Shown here: positions 27,446 through 36,349 of the stretch, in pieces
Position numbering within the stretch: the stretch's first letter is position 1
Layout of the letters: each line of letters begins with the position of its first letter
Origin: Halorussus halophilus
GTDB lineage: Archaea; Halobacteriota; Halobacteria; Halobacteriales; Haladaptataceae
Length of the DNA stretch: 64,000 bases
Direction of reading: 5' to 3'
NCBI RefSeq assembly: GCF_008831545.1
Contig: NZ_CP044523.1
Location: 1,922,001-1,986,000 of the forward strand
Program-made: the position numbers and the translations under genes
Notes under the pieces: generated by a model
The model's input: only the letters and a program-made list of their open reading frames with translations
Told to the model about the DNA's origin: nothing
The model's database searches: none

Positions 27446-29227
27446 ATGAGTGAACGACCAGACGATTCGAACCGCCGTCCCGAAAGCACCGACGACCTCC
27501 TCTCGATGGAACGACGCCGACTCCTCCAGACCGCTGGCGTCGGACTCGGTAGCCTTCCACTGGTGAATCTCGGCAGCGGCGTCGCAACGGCCCAGAGCGA
27601 CTGCGCCGACGGCCCGTTCGAGCGAACGTACGAGGGCGGCACGATCAATATGGGCGAGATTCGCGCCGAAGAGGCACGCGGCGAACTCCCCGGCGACGTA
27701 GGCGCGGCCACGCCGAGGGGGCAGACGGACGGCACGGGCAGACAACCGCCGCGAAAAGCCGCACAGGAGTCGAACGTCGGCGAGGACGGCCCGCTAACCC
27801 TCCGCACCGAGTACGACGGCTTGGGGGCCGACGACACTCGCGGGGGCGTCCCTTCCGACTCGCAGGTCGCCGCCGGAGACGGTACTCTGATCCACGCCGT
27901 CAACCAGCAGGTCGGCATCTACAGCAAACAGGGAGGCACCCTCCAACAGAAGGTCCCGCTCGAACGCATCTGGGACCCCGTTATCACCGAACCCGAAGGC
28001 GGCTTCGCGTACGGCATTCCGTTCGTCTTCGACCCGCGAGCGCGCTACGACCGCGAGGCGGACCGGTTCGTCCTCGCCGCCGTGCAGTACGAACCCGGCA
28101 TCACGACCGACGGCGAAATCGTGGGCCGCGAGGAGTTAGAGGAAGGCGCGGAACCCGGTGAGGGCGAAGAGGAGGAAGACGCAGACTCCGCCGCCGAGAC
28201 GGAGTTCAGTCGCCCGCCGCGTGGCTGGTGGATGGTCGCCGTCTCCGCGACGAACAACCCCAACGGCGACTGGTACGTCTACCGCGTCCCGCCGCTGGAC
28301 AACGAGGGTCTGGTGGACTACCCCGGCCTCGGTCTCGACCGAGACGCCATCTATCTGACGCAGAACTTCTTCGGCGAGCAGTTCGAAGTGACGATGGCCA
28401 CCCTCGACAAAGCCGCGATGTACTCGGGCCAACCCGTCACGGCAAACCACTTCACCGGCCTGAACGACCCCAATCCAGACGCGCCGTTCACCTTCACCGT
28501 CCAACCCGCGCTCCAGCCGTTCACGGGCGGGAGTGACGGAACGTACTATCTGGTCAACGCTGGCTTCGACTCGGACGCGTTGACGCTCTGGGAATTGACC
28601 GACCCCGTGAACGACCCGATTCTCTCCTGCCAGACAGTCGAAGTCGGGCCGTACAGCTATCCCCCGGCTGCCCGGCAACCGAACACCGACGCGTACGTCG
28701 ATACGCTCGGCACGCGACTGATGAACGCCGACTACGACGACGGGGCGCTCTGGACAGCCCACACGGTGGCCTACGACTGGAACGGCGACGGCAGACCGGT
28801 CGCCGCGATTCGCTGGTACGAACTCAACCTCGAAACGGGTACGCTCGCCCAGAGCGGCGTCTACGGTGCCCCCGGCGCGTCGTACTTCATTCCGACCGTC
28901 GGCGCAGAGGACGGACGGACGATTCTCACCCACAACGTCTCCGGGCCGGACACCTTCCCGCGGATGGACGTGGCAGGTCGCACCGCAGACTTCCCGCAGA
29001 ACAGCCTGGAAGACTCGCTCGTCGCGCAGGACGGCGAATCGAGCTACGACTACGGCGAAGGCTCCAACGTGATGCGCTGGGGCGACTACAACGGCGTCTC
29101 CGTAGACCCCTCCTCGGGGACCTTCTGGACGGTCAGCCAGTACTCCCCGGCGGTCGAGATTCCGCCGAGCGCAGAAGAGCGCGACCCCTACGCGACTCGC
29201 ATCGCAGAAGTAACGTTCGAAGACTAA
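27446..29227 (+). CDS. Tat-exported beta-propeller-like protein
   Basis: A 593-residue protein. The N-terminal ERRRLLQTAGVGLGSLPLVN is a Tat signal; cleavage is expected after ATAQS. No lipobox is seen. The mature part has several repeated units of the kind found in secreted propeller proteins: SDSQVAAGDGTLIHAVNQQV, YPGLGLDRDAIYLTQNFFGE, and near the end NVMRWGDYNGVSVDPSSGTF, where RWGDY-x-x-x-x-VDP recurs in bacterial families of this type. An acidic insertion (about residues 220-250, EEGAEPGEGEEEEDADS) interrupts one blade. The likely location is the cell exterior; the substrate is unknown. It is single, preceded by a 199-bp gap. Confidence 0.78.
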   Translation: MSERPDDSNRRPESTDDLLSMERRRLLQTAGVGLGSLPLVNLGSGVATAQSDCADGPFERTYEGGTINMGEIRAEEARGELPGDVGAATPRGQTDGTGRQPPRKAAQESNVGEDGPLTLRTEYDGLGADDTRGGVPSDSQVAAGDGTLIHAVNQQVGIYSKQGGTLQQKVPLERIWDPVITEPEGGFAYGIPFVFDPRARYDREADRFVLAAVQYEPGITTDGEIVGREELEEGAEPGEGEEEEDADSAAETEFSRPPRGWWMVAVSATNNPNGDWYVYRVPPLDNEGLVDYPGLGLDRDAIYLTQNFFGEQFEVTMATLDKAAMYSGQPVTANHFTGLNDPNPDAPFTFTVQPALQPFTGGSDGTYYLVNAGFDSDALTLWELTDPVNDPILSCQTVEVGPYSYPPAARQPNTDAYVDTLGTRLMNADYDDGALWTAHTVAYDWNGDGRPVAAIRWYELNLETGTLAQSGVYGAPGASYFIPTVGAEDGRTILTHNVSGPDTFPRMDVAGRTADFPQNSLEDSLVAQDGESSYDYGEGSNVMRWGDYNGVSVDPSSGTFWTVSQYSPAVEIPPSAEERDPYATRIAEVTFED

Positions 29228-29279
29228 CGTAGCGCAGGTCCACCGGTCGTGAAACGTCGGTCCGACTGGTCCGGACTGG

Positions 29280-30263
29280 TCAGGTCCACTGGTCGAGTCC
29301 GGTCTGCACGACCGACTCCTCGATGCGCTCGAAGCCTCGCTCGACCTCTTCTTCGTGAATCTTCCACTCTTCGACGACGTACTCGCGGGCCGCCTCTACG
29401 TCGGGGTCCATCTCGATGTCGAACTCGTAGTCGTCGGTGACGTTCGGATTGAGGAACAACTCGCGGATGATGTCCACGTCTTTGTCGATGTGCTCGCCAC
29501 GGGCTTCCAGCACGGCCCAGATGTCGCCGTGTTCTTTGACCTCCTTGAGCGCAGTTTTGGGACCGACGCCGGAGATGCCCTCGTTGAAGTCCGTGCCACA
29601 GAGGATGCCGATGTCCACCAACTGCTCCCACGTGATGTCGTGCTTCTCTAAGGTGGCGTCGAAGTCCATCAACTCCGGGTCGCCCTTGCTGGTCAACTGC
29701 CGCAAAGTCAGCGGTGCGCCGAGCAGGAGCGCGTCGTAGTCCTCGGTGCCACAGTAGTCAACCGCATCGGTGCGGTTCATGTGCGCGGCCTGCGCTTCGC
29801 CTTCGGCGGGCGCTTCGATGTAGGGCACGTCCAGCAGGTCGAACAACTCGCGGGTGGTCTCCTGAATCGTGTCGGTCAGTCGCTGTGTGTGAGCGTCGAG
29901 TCGCGCGATTTCGACTTCGTCGCCCTCCTCGCGAGCTTGCTCCAACTGCTCCTCGCGCTTCTCGCGCTCCTCGCGGCGCTTCTCGATTTCGGCGGCCTTG
30001 TGTTCCGTGACCGGCCCGTCGAAGACGAACACCGGCGTTAGGTCGTTCTCGAAGAACTTGGGCAGACCTTGGACGACGCCGATGAGGTTGGCGACTTCGG
30101 TGCCGTCCTCGGTGGTGTACTTCCCGCTACTCGTCCACTTGACGGTGGTCGTGAGGTACTTGTAGAGCCAGTTGTGCGCGTCCACGGCCACGGTGTCGCC
30201 GTCGAGTTCGTCGAAGGGGACCTCCTCGATGACGGCGAGTTGGCGCATGTCGGTGTTTCCCAT
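29280..30263 (-). CDS. fen: flap endonuclease 1
   Basis: A 327-residue FEN1/XPG nuclease that removes 5' flaps in Okazaki fragment maturation and repair. Acidic metal ligands are present in [47 protein letters not shown] and [20 protein letters not shown], the last being the H3TH region. The C-terminal QTGLDQWT is a PCNA-interacting PIP box. Many haloarchaeal enzymes start MGN as here, so ATG 30263 is secure. The predicted coiled region around [18 protein letters not shown] forms the helical arch. Confidence 0.95.
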   Translation of the reverse strand: MGNTDMRQLAVIEEVPFDELDGDTVAVDAHNWLYKYLTTTVKWTSSGKYTTEDGTEVANLIGVVQGLPKFFENDLTPVFVFDGPVTEHKAAEIEKRREEREKREEQLEQAREEGDEVEIARLDAHTQRLTDTIQETTRELFDLLDVPYIEAPAEGEAQAAHMNRTDAVDYCGTEDYDALLLGAPLTLRQLTSKGDPELMDFDATLEKHDITWEQLVDIGILCGTDFNEGISGVGPKTALKEVKEHGDIWAVLEARGEHIDKDVDIIRELFLNPNVTDDYEFDIEMDPDVEAAREYVVEEWKIHEEEVERGFERIEESVVQTGLDQWT

Positions 30264-30737
30264 TAACGTGTGTTTTGGGAATACGTGGATTTGAAAGCTT
30301 CTAGGTGGGTCGGGTGGAGGGGAATCTGGTGAGGGCAGGTGACGCGAGCGACTGAAAAAAAGCTGGTGACACTAACCACCGAAAACGGCCGGTGACACGG
30401 ACTATCGGGTGGGACTGAAAGGGGCCGGGCGCTTTCGAGGAAGTTACGTCGGTTGTGGTGACTGTGAGAATGAAATTGAGAAGAAGCGGGCTACTCCCGA
30501 TACCGAGAAGACCGCTCCGCACAGCACCGCGACTGCCACACCCTCCCCAACCGACTGCGGTCCTCAGTACGAACGACGCGCAGTAACGCGTTTTCCGCGT
30601 TCCGGTCCTCGTCCACCGGAAGAGCAAGCTCTCCCGAGCCTACGCTCGCTTCGCTCACGCAGACCTCGTGCGAACGGGTCGCACCACGAAGGTGCGACCA
30701 GCGCGCGCCGATACTGAACGCGAAGATTCGAAACGTC
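30264..30737. other. 474-bp gap with hairpin repeats, no gene
   Basis: This gap holds the 20-nt truncated structured element (30417-30436) and, near its right end, GC-rich hairpins. The clearest is GGTCGCACC (30677-30685) and GGTGCGACC (30691-30699), a perfect 9-bp stem with a 5-nt loop. Open frames here are basic, proline/serine-rich artefacts of GC-rich DNA. It separates the fen start from the stop of the PEP-utilising enzyme gene. Confidence 0.6.
30417..30436 (+). repeat. truncated copy C of the dispersed structured element
   Basis: GAAAGGGGCCGGGCGCTTTC keeps the outer stem (GAAAG with CTTTC) and the GGGGCCG start of the full 116-nt copies, but lacks the interior with its hairpins. The flank before it, GTGGGACT, matches GTGGGATT before copy A. 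Confidence 0.55.
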
Positions 30738-33422
30738 TCAAATCATCTCCTCTCGCGTCTCCACCTCCTCGACACCCTCACCACCCTCGTCGTCCAGAAT
30801 CTCCACTGTCCCTTGCGTGCCGTCGATGCGAACCCGGTCGCCAGTCTGGATTTTCCGAGTCGCCTCGGGCACCGACACCACCGCCGGAAGGCCGTACTCG
30901 CGGGCGACCAGCGCGCCGTGGCTCACCGGGCCACCCACCTCCGAGACGAGTCCGGCGGCGTTCAGAAACATGGGCGTCCACCCGGGGTCCGTGGAGGGCG
31001 CGACCAGAATCTCGCCGCGCTCGACGGTCGCTTCGTTGGGATTCCGAACCACGCGTGCGGTGGCTTCCACGACGCCACCCGAGACGCCGGTTCCGACGAG
31101 CGTCCCTTCCGGAATCCCCGCGACCGGTTTCCCTTCCGGAATCTCGCCCTCGCTGGTCACGAGTGGGGGCGCGTCCATCTCCGCGTGGCGCTCGAACTCC
31201 GCGCGTCGGGCCGGAATATCGACCGCCGACTCCTCGCCGTCGAGCGCCGCGAACAGTTCTTCTTTGCGCAGGAACCACACGTCGTCCGGAGTTTCGATTG
31301 TTCCTCTCTCGGCCAGCACCTCGCCCGCCGCTTCGAGCGCGTCGTGCCACGCCGCCAGCGCGTGGGCGAACCCCTGCTTCGGGTACTCGCGCATCTGGAC
31401 GTGGGCGCGGTAACTCCGAATCAGCTTCCGAACGACGCGCCGCCGAACCGGGCCGAGCAGTCCCTCGTCGGCGCGGCGTTCCAGTCGCTCGGCGGCCGTC
31501 TCGGCGTCTGCGGTGACGCGCCGAAGTCGCTCGCGGTGGTCGCCCGGAGCGCCGTGAGCCAAATTTGCGCGAATCGTCGCCAACAATCCGGACGGGTCCT
31601 CGCGCCAGCGCGGCCGACTCACGTCGAGTTCGCCGGTCGCTCGGTGGCCGAACTCCGCGAGGTAGTCGTCGAACGCGCCGACGAACTCTTCGCCGCCCGC
31701 GACCGACTCGATTTCGGCGAGCGACTTCCCATCTCGAATCGCGTCGGCGACTTCGGGGTGTTTCCGAGCGACGTCCGCGAGGTCACCCAGTCCGAGATTG
31801 ATTCGGGTGACGAGTTCCCGTTCGAAACCTTGCCCGACCGCGTTGACCTCCGCTGGAGCCTCCGGGAATCTGCGCTTGAGCCAGCCACCGATGGCGAACG
31901 CCGCGACCAGCGGCCCTATTTCGGGATAGATGTCCTTGAGGACTCTCGGGAAGTCGAGCGAGTCGAAGACGGCACGGGCGCGTGCTTCCGGCGTATCGTG
32001 GCAGCGGACATTCGCAGCAGTTCGCTCGCCCCACCGCTCGAAGAATACCTCGACGCGCTCGGGGTCTTGCGGTCGTCCGAAAATGGAACCGATCGCCTTC
32101 CAGAGCATCGCCGGAACCACCGAGAGCAGGAGTTTCGAGAACCGCCACGATGCGCTAGCGGCCTTCGGGAGGTCGGTCAGTTTGACCCGCCACGCGGGGA
32201 ATTCGTCGCCACGTCGGTCGAGTAGGTCGTTCAGGCCGCGTGCTGCCGGTTCGTTCAGTAGTGCTAATCGCCACGGGAGGTGGCGTCGAGCGACCCCGAG
32301 ACCGAGCAAGGCAGTGACGTCGAGGTAGACGCGACCACCGGCTTCTGCGCCGGGACTCGACCAGAACGATTCGACGCCGAACATCTCGGGATACTTGTCG
32401 AGGAGTTCCCGCCACACGTCGCAGGCCAGCGGTGGAAACGCCTCTGGAATCGCTTGCAGGTGGCCGAGACTGACGTAGACGTGTAGCCGGTCGTCGTCGG
32501 GCGCAGGCGTCGGCAGTGGAAACAGCGACGTGATGGGCCGCGACTGCAGGAGGACGAAGCCATCGTCGCCGAGCGCCCACTCCACGTCTTGGGGACTGCC
32601 CAGCAACCCTTCGGCCCGGTCACCAAGCCGAACGAGCGTCCGAAGTTGTTCGTCCGAGAGCGTTCTGGCCGCCTCGTTGACCGTGTACTCCAACACCTCG
32701 CCCGTCTCGCGGTCGATGCGAGCGTGGTCTGGCGTCGTCTCCCCCGCTACGAGTGCTTGCCCGAGTCCGAACGTCGCATCGACCGTCGCCACTCGCCGAC
32801 TGTTGGTTGCCGGGTCGGCAGTAAAGAGGACGCCCGCAGCGACCGCATCGACCATCGGTTGCACCACGACGGCCATCGAAACGTCGGCGTGGGAGATGCC
32901 GTTGCGCGCCCGGTACGCGACGGCGCGGTCTGTGAACAGACTCGCCACGCAGTCGAGCAGTCGGTCGGGGACCTCGGCGGGAGAGACTTCGAGGAACGTC
33001 TCGTGTTGCCCAGCGAAGGAGGCGTCCGGTAGGTCCTCGGCAGTCGCGGACGACCGGACTGCGAAGGACTGGTCGTCCGCGTCGAGCGCACCGAGCGCGT
33101 CTTCGACTGCTTCGCTAACCGCGTCCGGAAGCTTGCGCTCTCGTAGTTCTGCTCGTATCTCGCTGGCGTTCGCCGAGAGCGTCTCGGTGTCGGTCGCGTC
33201 GAGATCGTCCAACTCCGCGATAGCGCGACGGAGGTCGTCGTCGAGCAGTGTTCGGTACGCTGCGGTCGTCACGCAGAACCCGCCGGGAACCGGCAGTCCG
33301 GCGTCGAACAGTCGTGCGATATTCGCCCCCTTTCCCCCGACGAGCGCGAGGTCCCTGGCGTCCTCGTCGCGGAACGAGACGACGACCGGGTCCCCGTCAG
33401 ATCTGGTTCCTTGTTCCCCCAT
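30738..33422 (-). CDS. PEP synthase-like / rifampicin phosphotransferase-like enzyme
   Basis: An 894-residue multidomain phosphotransferase. The N-terminal ATP-grasp domain (about 1-310) has VGGKGANIARLFDAGLPVPG, FAVRSSATAEDLPDASFAGQ and VEWALGDDGFVLLQSRPI. A long middle region (about 320-780) is helical and unlike the PEP-binding barrel of PEP synthase. The C-terminal swivelling domain has catalytic His835 in GGPVSHGALVAREYGLPAVV. This ATP-substrate-His order and length are those of rifampicin phosphotransferases and related orphan enzymes rather than gluconeogenic PpsA. The acceptor in haloarchaea is unknown, so drug modification should not be assumed. Confidence 0.82.
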   Translation of the reverse strand: MGEQGTRSDGDPVVVSFRDEDARDLALVGGKGANIARLFDAGLPVPGGFCVTTAAYRTLLDDDLRRAIAELDDLDATDTETLSANASEIRAELRERKLPDAVSEAVEDALGALDADDQSFAVRSSATAEDLPDASFAGQHETFLEVSPAEVPDRLLDCVASLFTDRAVAYRARNGISHADVSMAVVVQPMVDAVAAGVLFTADPATNSRRVATVDATFGLGQALVAGETTPDHARIDRETGEVLEYTVNEAARTLSDEQLRTLVRLGDRAEGLLGSPQDVEWALGDDGFVLLQSRPITSLFPLPTPAPDDDRLHVYVSLGHLQAIPEAFPPLACDVWRELLDKYPEMFGVESFWSSPGAEAGGRVYLDVTALLGLGVARRHLPWRLALLNEPAARGLNDLLDRRGDEFPAWRVKLTDLPKAASASWRFSKLLLSVVPAMLWKAIGSIFGRPQDPERVEVFFERWGERTAANVRCHDTPEARARAVFDSLDFPRVLKDIYPEIGPLVAAFAIGGWLKRRFPEAPAEVNAVGQGFERELVTRINLGLGDLADVARKHPEVADAIRDGKSLAEIESVAGGEEFVGAFDDYLAEFGHRATGELDVSRPRWREDPSGLLATIRANLAHGAPGDHRERLRRVTADAETAAERLERRADEGLLGPVRRRVVRKLIRSYRAHVQMREYPKQGFAHALAAWHDALEAAGEVLAERGTIETPDDVWFLRKEELFAALDGEESAVDIPARRAEFERHAEMDAPPLVTSEGEIPEGKPVAGIPEGTLVGTGVSGGVVEATARVVRNPNEATVERGEILVAPSTDPGWTPMFLNAAGLVSEVGGPVSHGALVAREYGLPAVVSVPEATRKIQTGDRVRIDGTQGTVEILDDEGGEGVEEVETREEMI

Positions 33423-33494
33423 AGCGACTGGGCTACGCGAGGAAACGACAAAACTGAATGGGACAACAGCGGACGCTCGTTTTCGTGGGAGACG

Positions 33495-34049
33495 CTACGG
33501 GGAGGCGACGATTTCGGGAGGTCGCTCGCCGTCTTTCGCGACCAGAAAGTTGCGTTCCTCCGCAGAGAGGTCACGCTTTCGGTACACGTCCAACCCCGAC
33601 TGATAGCGCTCGCGTGACCGGGAACCTTCTTCGGTGTCTGCCGACTGCGCCAGCACCAATTCCGCGATTCCGGTCTGGTCGCCGGTGTAGCCGAATCCGG
33701 CCTTGTAGAGGGCGTGATAGGCGAATGGGTTGTTCACGGCGATTTTCACCCGGTCGTAGCCACGCGAGAGCAATTGGTCGGCGGTAAATCTGGTCAGTTC
33801 CGCGCCGACGCCCTCGCCGCGCCGAGACTTACGCACGGTCACGTAGCGAAGCCACGCGGTCGCTGGGTCCGTGCGGTCCTCGTTGAACGCGACTGCGGCG
33901 ACCAACTCGTCGTCGTTGCCCTCCGTCACCTCGCGCGCGACTGCTTTCCCGGTGTTGCTCATCACGAACTTCCCGGCGTAGCTGAACTCCCGGTAGTCGA
34001 GGCGCAACTGGGGTTCGTCCTCGGGCCACCCGAGTACCGCGTACTCCAT
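33495..34049 (-). CDS. GNAT family N-acetyltransferase
   Basis: A 184-residue acetyltransferase. The acetyl-CoA-binding motif A is LRYVTVRKSRRGEGVGAELT, followed by YDRVKIAVNNPFAYHALYKA and GFGYTGDQTG (motif B with the usual N-x-x-A-x-x-x-Y-x-K-x-GF). The N-terminal EPQLRLDYREFSYAGKFVMS is shared with archaeal GNATs of this size. Substrate unknown. The structured element A lies 87 bp upstream on the same strand, which makes a cis-regulatory link possible. Confidence 0.85.
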   Translation of the reverse strand: MEYAVLGWPEDEPQLRLDYREFSYAGKFVMSNTGKAVAREVTEGNDDELVAAVAFNEDRTDPATAWLRYVTVRKSRRGEGVGAELTRFTADQLLSRGYDRVKIAVNNPFAYHALYKAGFGYTGDQTGIAELVLAQSADTEEGSRSRERYQSGLDVYRKRDLSAEERNFLVAKDGERPPEIVASP

Positions 34050-34352
34050 GGGTGGGTTTCGGGTGGGAGGGTCAACTGACCTTCGCTCCTAGGTGCGTCA
34101 CGAGCTACTGAAAGCACCGAAACGGGGACCACTTCGAAAGCCCCTGCCCGGTCGCGGTCGCTCGCCGACATATCCGCGCATTCCCACACCGCGCGACGCG
34201 GATAGGGGTCGCCGAGACGACCACGCGATGCGCGACCGGGCGGCCCCTTTCAATCCCACCCATGGTGAATACGTCCTTAGCTATCGCGGTTACAAGTCCA
34301 GTCTCACGAAACCACCGCTGACCTCTTGGCGCTGGGCGTCGTCCCTGTTCCC
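34050..34352. other. 303-bp divergent gap holding element copy A
   Basis: No gene is supported here. The gap holds the 116-nt element (34136-34251), a GGGG/CCCC hairpin next to it, and the promoters of the GNAT gene (minus) and the methyltransferase gene (plus). Confidence 0.6.
34136..34251 (-). repeat. dispersed structured element, copy A (116 nt)
   Basis: Read on the minus strand, it begins GAAAGGGGCCG and ends GGGGCTTTC. Predicted pairings, numbered from the 5' end: P1 1-5 with 112-116; P2 11-21 with 96-106 (perfect 11 bp); P3 30-34 with 41-45 (GGTCG/CGACC, loop TCTCGG); P4 48-55 with 74-81 (TATCCGCG/CGCGGATA). Unpaired conserved parts are ATATGTCGGC at 79-88 and AGCGACCGC after it. It aligns without gaps to copy B at 88 of 116 positions, with seven compensatory pairs. 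The element lies 87 bp upstream of the GNAT start in the same direction. It may be an RNA (leader or small RNA) or a MITE-like DNA repeat; the sequence alone does not decide. Confidence 0.7.
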
Positions 34353-34925
34353 ATGACCGACTCCGTTGGCGACGTGGCGTTCTTCGACCGCTTCGCGCGC
34401 TACTTCGACTGGTTCAATCCTCAGTCGGGGGCCGAGAAGATTCGAGCGGGCCTCGCGTTCGCCGAGCGCGATGTCGAACGCGTGCTGGACGTAGGTGGTG
34501 GTACCGGCCGCGGAGCGAGCGCCGTCGGCGCGAGCGAGCGACTCGTCGCCGACGCCGCTCCCGGCATGCTCCGCGAGGCGAGAAAGAAAGGCATGGAGGC
34601 GGTTCGCGCCGACGGCGCGAACCTGCCGTTCGCCGACGAGAGCGTGGACGCCGTCCTCGTCGTGGACGCGCTCCACCACTTCGGCGACCCCGAGGGCGCT
34701 GTCTCGGAGATGGCCCGCGTGCTTCGTCCTGGCGGCGTCCTCGTCGTGCGCGAGTTCGACCCGACCGTCCTCGTCGGCAAACTCGTCGTCGCCAGCGAGC
34801 ACCTGTTCGGTTTCGACTCGACGTTCTTCGCGCCGGACGACCTCACCCGAAAAGTCAGGGCGACGGGACTCGACGCCCGCTACCGCACCGACGGCTACGA
34901 GTACACCGTCGCCGGAGTCAAGTAA
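34353..34925 (+). CDS. class I SAM-dependent methyltransferase
   Basis: A 190-residue methyltransferase of the UbiE/Methyltransf_11 kind. N-terminus VAFFDRFARYFDWFNPQSG; SAM motif I VLDVGGGTGRGASAVG; motif II ADAAPGMLREARKK; post-I LPFADESVDAVLVVDALHHF; motif III ARVLRPGGVLVVREFDPT. Starting Met at 34353 gives the usual haloarchaeal N-terminus. Shape and the FARYFDWF opening resemble menaquinone/ubiquinone C-methyltransferase-like proteins, but the acceptor is not clear. Single gene, convergent with the oxidase-like gene. Confidence 0.85.
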   Translation: MTDSVGDVAFFDRFARYFDWFNPQSGAEKIRAGLAFAERDVERVLDVGGGTGRGASAVGASERLVADAAPGMLREARKKGMEAVRADGANLPFADESVDAVLVVDALHHFGDPEGAVSEMARVLRPGGVLVVREFDPTVLVGKLVVASEHLFGFDSTFFAPDDLTRKVRATGLDARYRTDGYEYTVAGVK

Positions 34926-34942
34926 GGCCGAGTGAGTAGCGC

Positions 34943-36220
34943 TCAGTCGAGAAGCGTCTCCCGAGAGCGACGAGCGGGGTCTTCGTCCTCGGGGCGAACG
35001 CGCTCTGAACCGCCCACGAGGACGCGCCAGAGGCCCGGAAGGAATCGAATCCAGGCCACGGCAACAAGTGTGAACCCGCCGAGAGTGAGCAGTTCGGCGA
35101 CATCTGCGAGGGTCGGGACTGCGGTGAGCCAGATAGCGAGCATCCCGACGTTCACGGTGACGACGCCGGTCCACGACGGTCGGTGGGGACTCGACGCGAC
35201 GGCTTTCGGAATCGCCACGGGTCCGTCGTCGTGGAAAGCTGTGGCGACGCTCGGTAGCAAACCCATCGCCAACTGGAGCATCCACCCGAACACCAGTCCG
35301 TCTATCGCGGCCGTCTCGATGGCAACCGCAGGAACTACGTCCGGAAACAGCAGGACGAGCGGTGCCCACGGAACGGGGAAGACCAACCAGAGGTACGCCC
35401 CGAGCACGTGTGCGAATCTGCTGTCCGGTTCGCAACCGTTCGAACGGCGGGTGGCGACGACGTTCACGAGCAACGCGACGGTGCCGACGACGTACACTGC
35501 GAGACCAGTGAACGTGAGCGCGTGAACCGCTAGCCACGGCCCGGCGACGAGTCCGGCGGCGCCTACGACCAACCCCCAGAACGTGACGCGCGTGAGTCGG
35601 GGATACCGAAGCGTGACACCCGCCACTTCCGGTGTGATGGCCAGCAGTGTCCCCGCCACGACTAGCGCGAGGAACCCCCAAACGTTCGCGTGGACGTGTG
35701 CCTCGATAGTCCCGAAGTATCCGCCGGGACCGTGGACGTTCAGCAACAACCCGAACGCCGCGAAGATGCCGACGACGAGGAACGAGGGTGCGACTACGTA
35801 GTATCGGCCGAGGAGTCCGCTGGACGACTCCCCGAGAACCGTCCTCGTCGCAGACGCGAGGAGGAGGACCAACGCGGTCAGGATGGCCGTTCCACCGGTG
35901 ACGGCAGTCGTCGTCGAACTAGTGGCCATCCCGACGAGGAGCAGTGGGAACCCTGCGTTCAGTGCCAACCACTGTAGCCAGCGTCCACGCGAAGGGAACG
36001 TTGTTTCGGTATCGGTCACCGACGCCAGTAGGTTCGGGAGCGCGCCGAACAACGCCTGGGTCATCGCACCGATGGTGACGAAGTGGACGAGCAACCACCG
36101 AAGTCGGGGGAGCGTCTCTATCGCGCCGACTTCGACGGCGAGTTTTCCGAACAGTGCGAGCAGTCCGACGGTCAAGTAGAGTCCCGCCATCAAGACGAAC
36201 GGGTTCGTGCGAGTTCGCAT
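34943..36220 (-). CDS. 12-helix NnrS / heme-copper oxidase subunit I-like membrane protein
   Basis: A 425-residue protein with about twelve helices. Conserved histidines lie in LRWLLVHFVTIGAMTQALFG, IEAHVHANVWGFLALVVAGT and SVATAFHDD, a layout like NnrS and short oxidase subunit I-like proteins that bind heme and are tied to nitric oxide metabolism. ATG 36220 is used; longer in-frame starts run through the intergenic palindrome. It is divergent from a bacterio-opsin-activator type regulator, with a CGAAC-N2-GTTCG palindrome between them. A role in NO or denitrification physiology is inferred from family and context. Confidence 0.65.
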   Translation of the reverse strand: MRTRTNPFVLMAGLYLTVGLLALFGKLAVEVGAIETLPRLRWLLVHFVTIGAMTQALFGALPNLLASVTDTETTFPSRGRWLQWLALNAGFPLLLVGMATSSTTTAVTGGTAILTALVLLLASATRTVLGESSSGLLGRYYVVAPSFLVVGIFAAFGLLLNVHGPGGYFGTIEAHVHANVWGFLALVVAGTLLAITPEVAGVTLRYPRLTRVTFWGLVVGAAGLVAGPWLAVHALTFTGLAVYVVGTVALLVNVVATRRSNGCEPDSRFAHVLGAYLWLVFPVPWAPLVLLFPDVVPAVAIETAAIDGLVFGWMLQLAMGLLPSVATAFHDDGPVAIPKAVASSPHRPSWTGVVTVNVGMLAIWLTAVPTLADVAELLTLGGFTLVAVAWIRFLPGLWRVLVGGSERVRPEDEDPARRSRETLLD

Positions 36221-36291
36221 CGTGGAATCTCCGTGGTCGTCGGTCAGACCGCACGTCAGGTAGGCGTTCACACGAAGCAGTCGGTGTAACG

Positions 36292-36303
36292 CGAACATGT
36301 TCG
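36292..36303. promoter_or_regulatory. perfect palindrome CGAACATGTTCG between divergent genes
   Basis: CGAAC-AT-GTTCG lies 47-58 bp before the regulator ATG (36350), just upstream of a CTTACAG TATA-like stretch, and 72-83 bp before the membrane protein ATG (36220). The same half-sites with a 2-nt spacer recur at 37352-37363 before the cupin gene. Half-sites of this kind are reported for haloarchaeal NarO targets, there with a longer spacer as I recall. Confidence 0.55.
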
Positions 36304-36349
36304 ACCCCGCCCTTACAGTTCGGTGGTCCGTCGGTAGACTACAGAGCAC

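Noticed and set aside
30738-33422. Simple assignment as gluconeogenic PEP synthase (ppsA)
   Set aside because: The phosphohistidine domain is C-terminal after a long helical region and no PEP-binding barrel follows, unlike PpsA, where the His domain is central.
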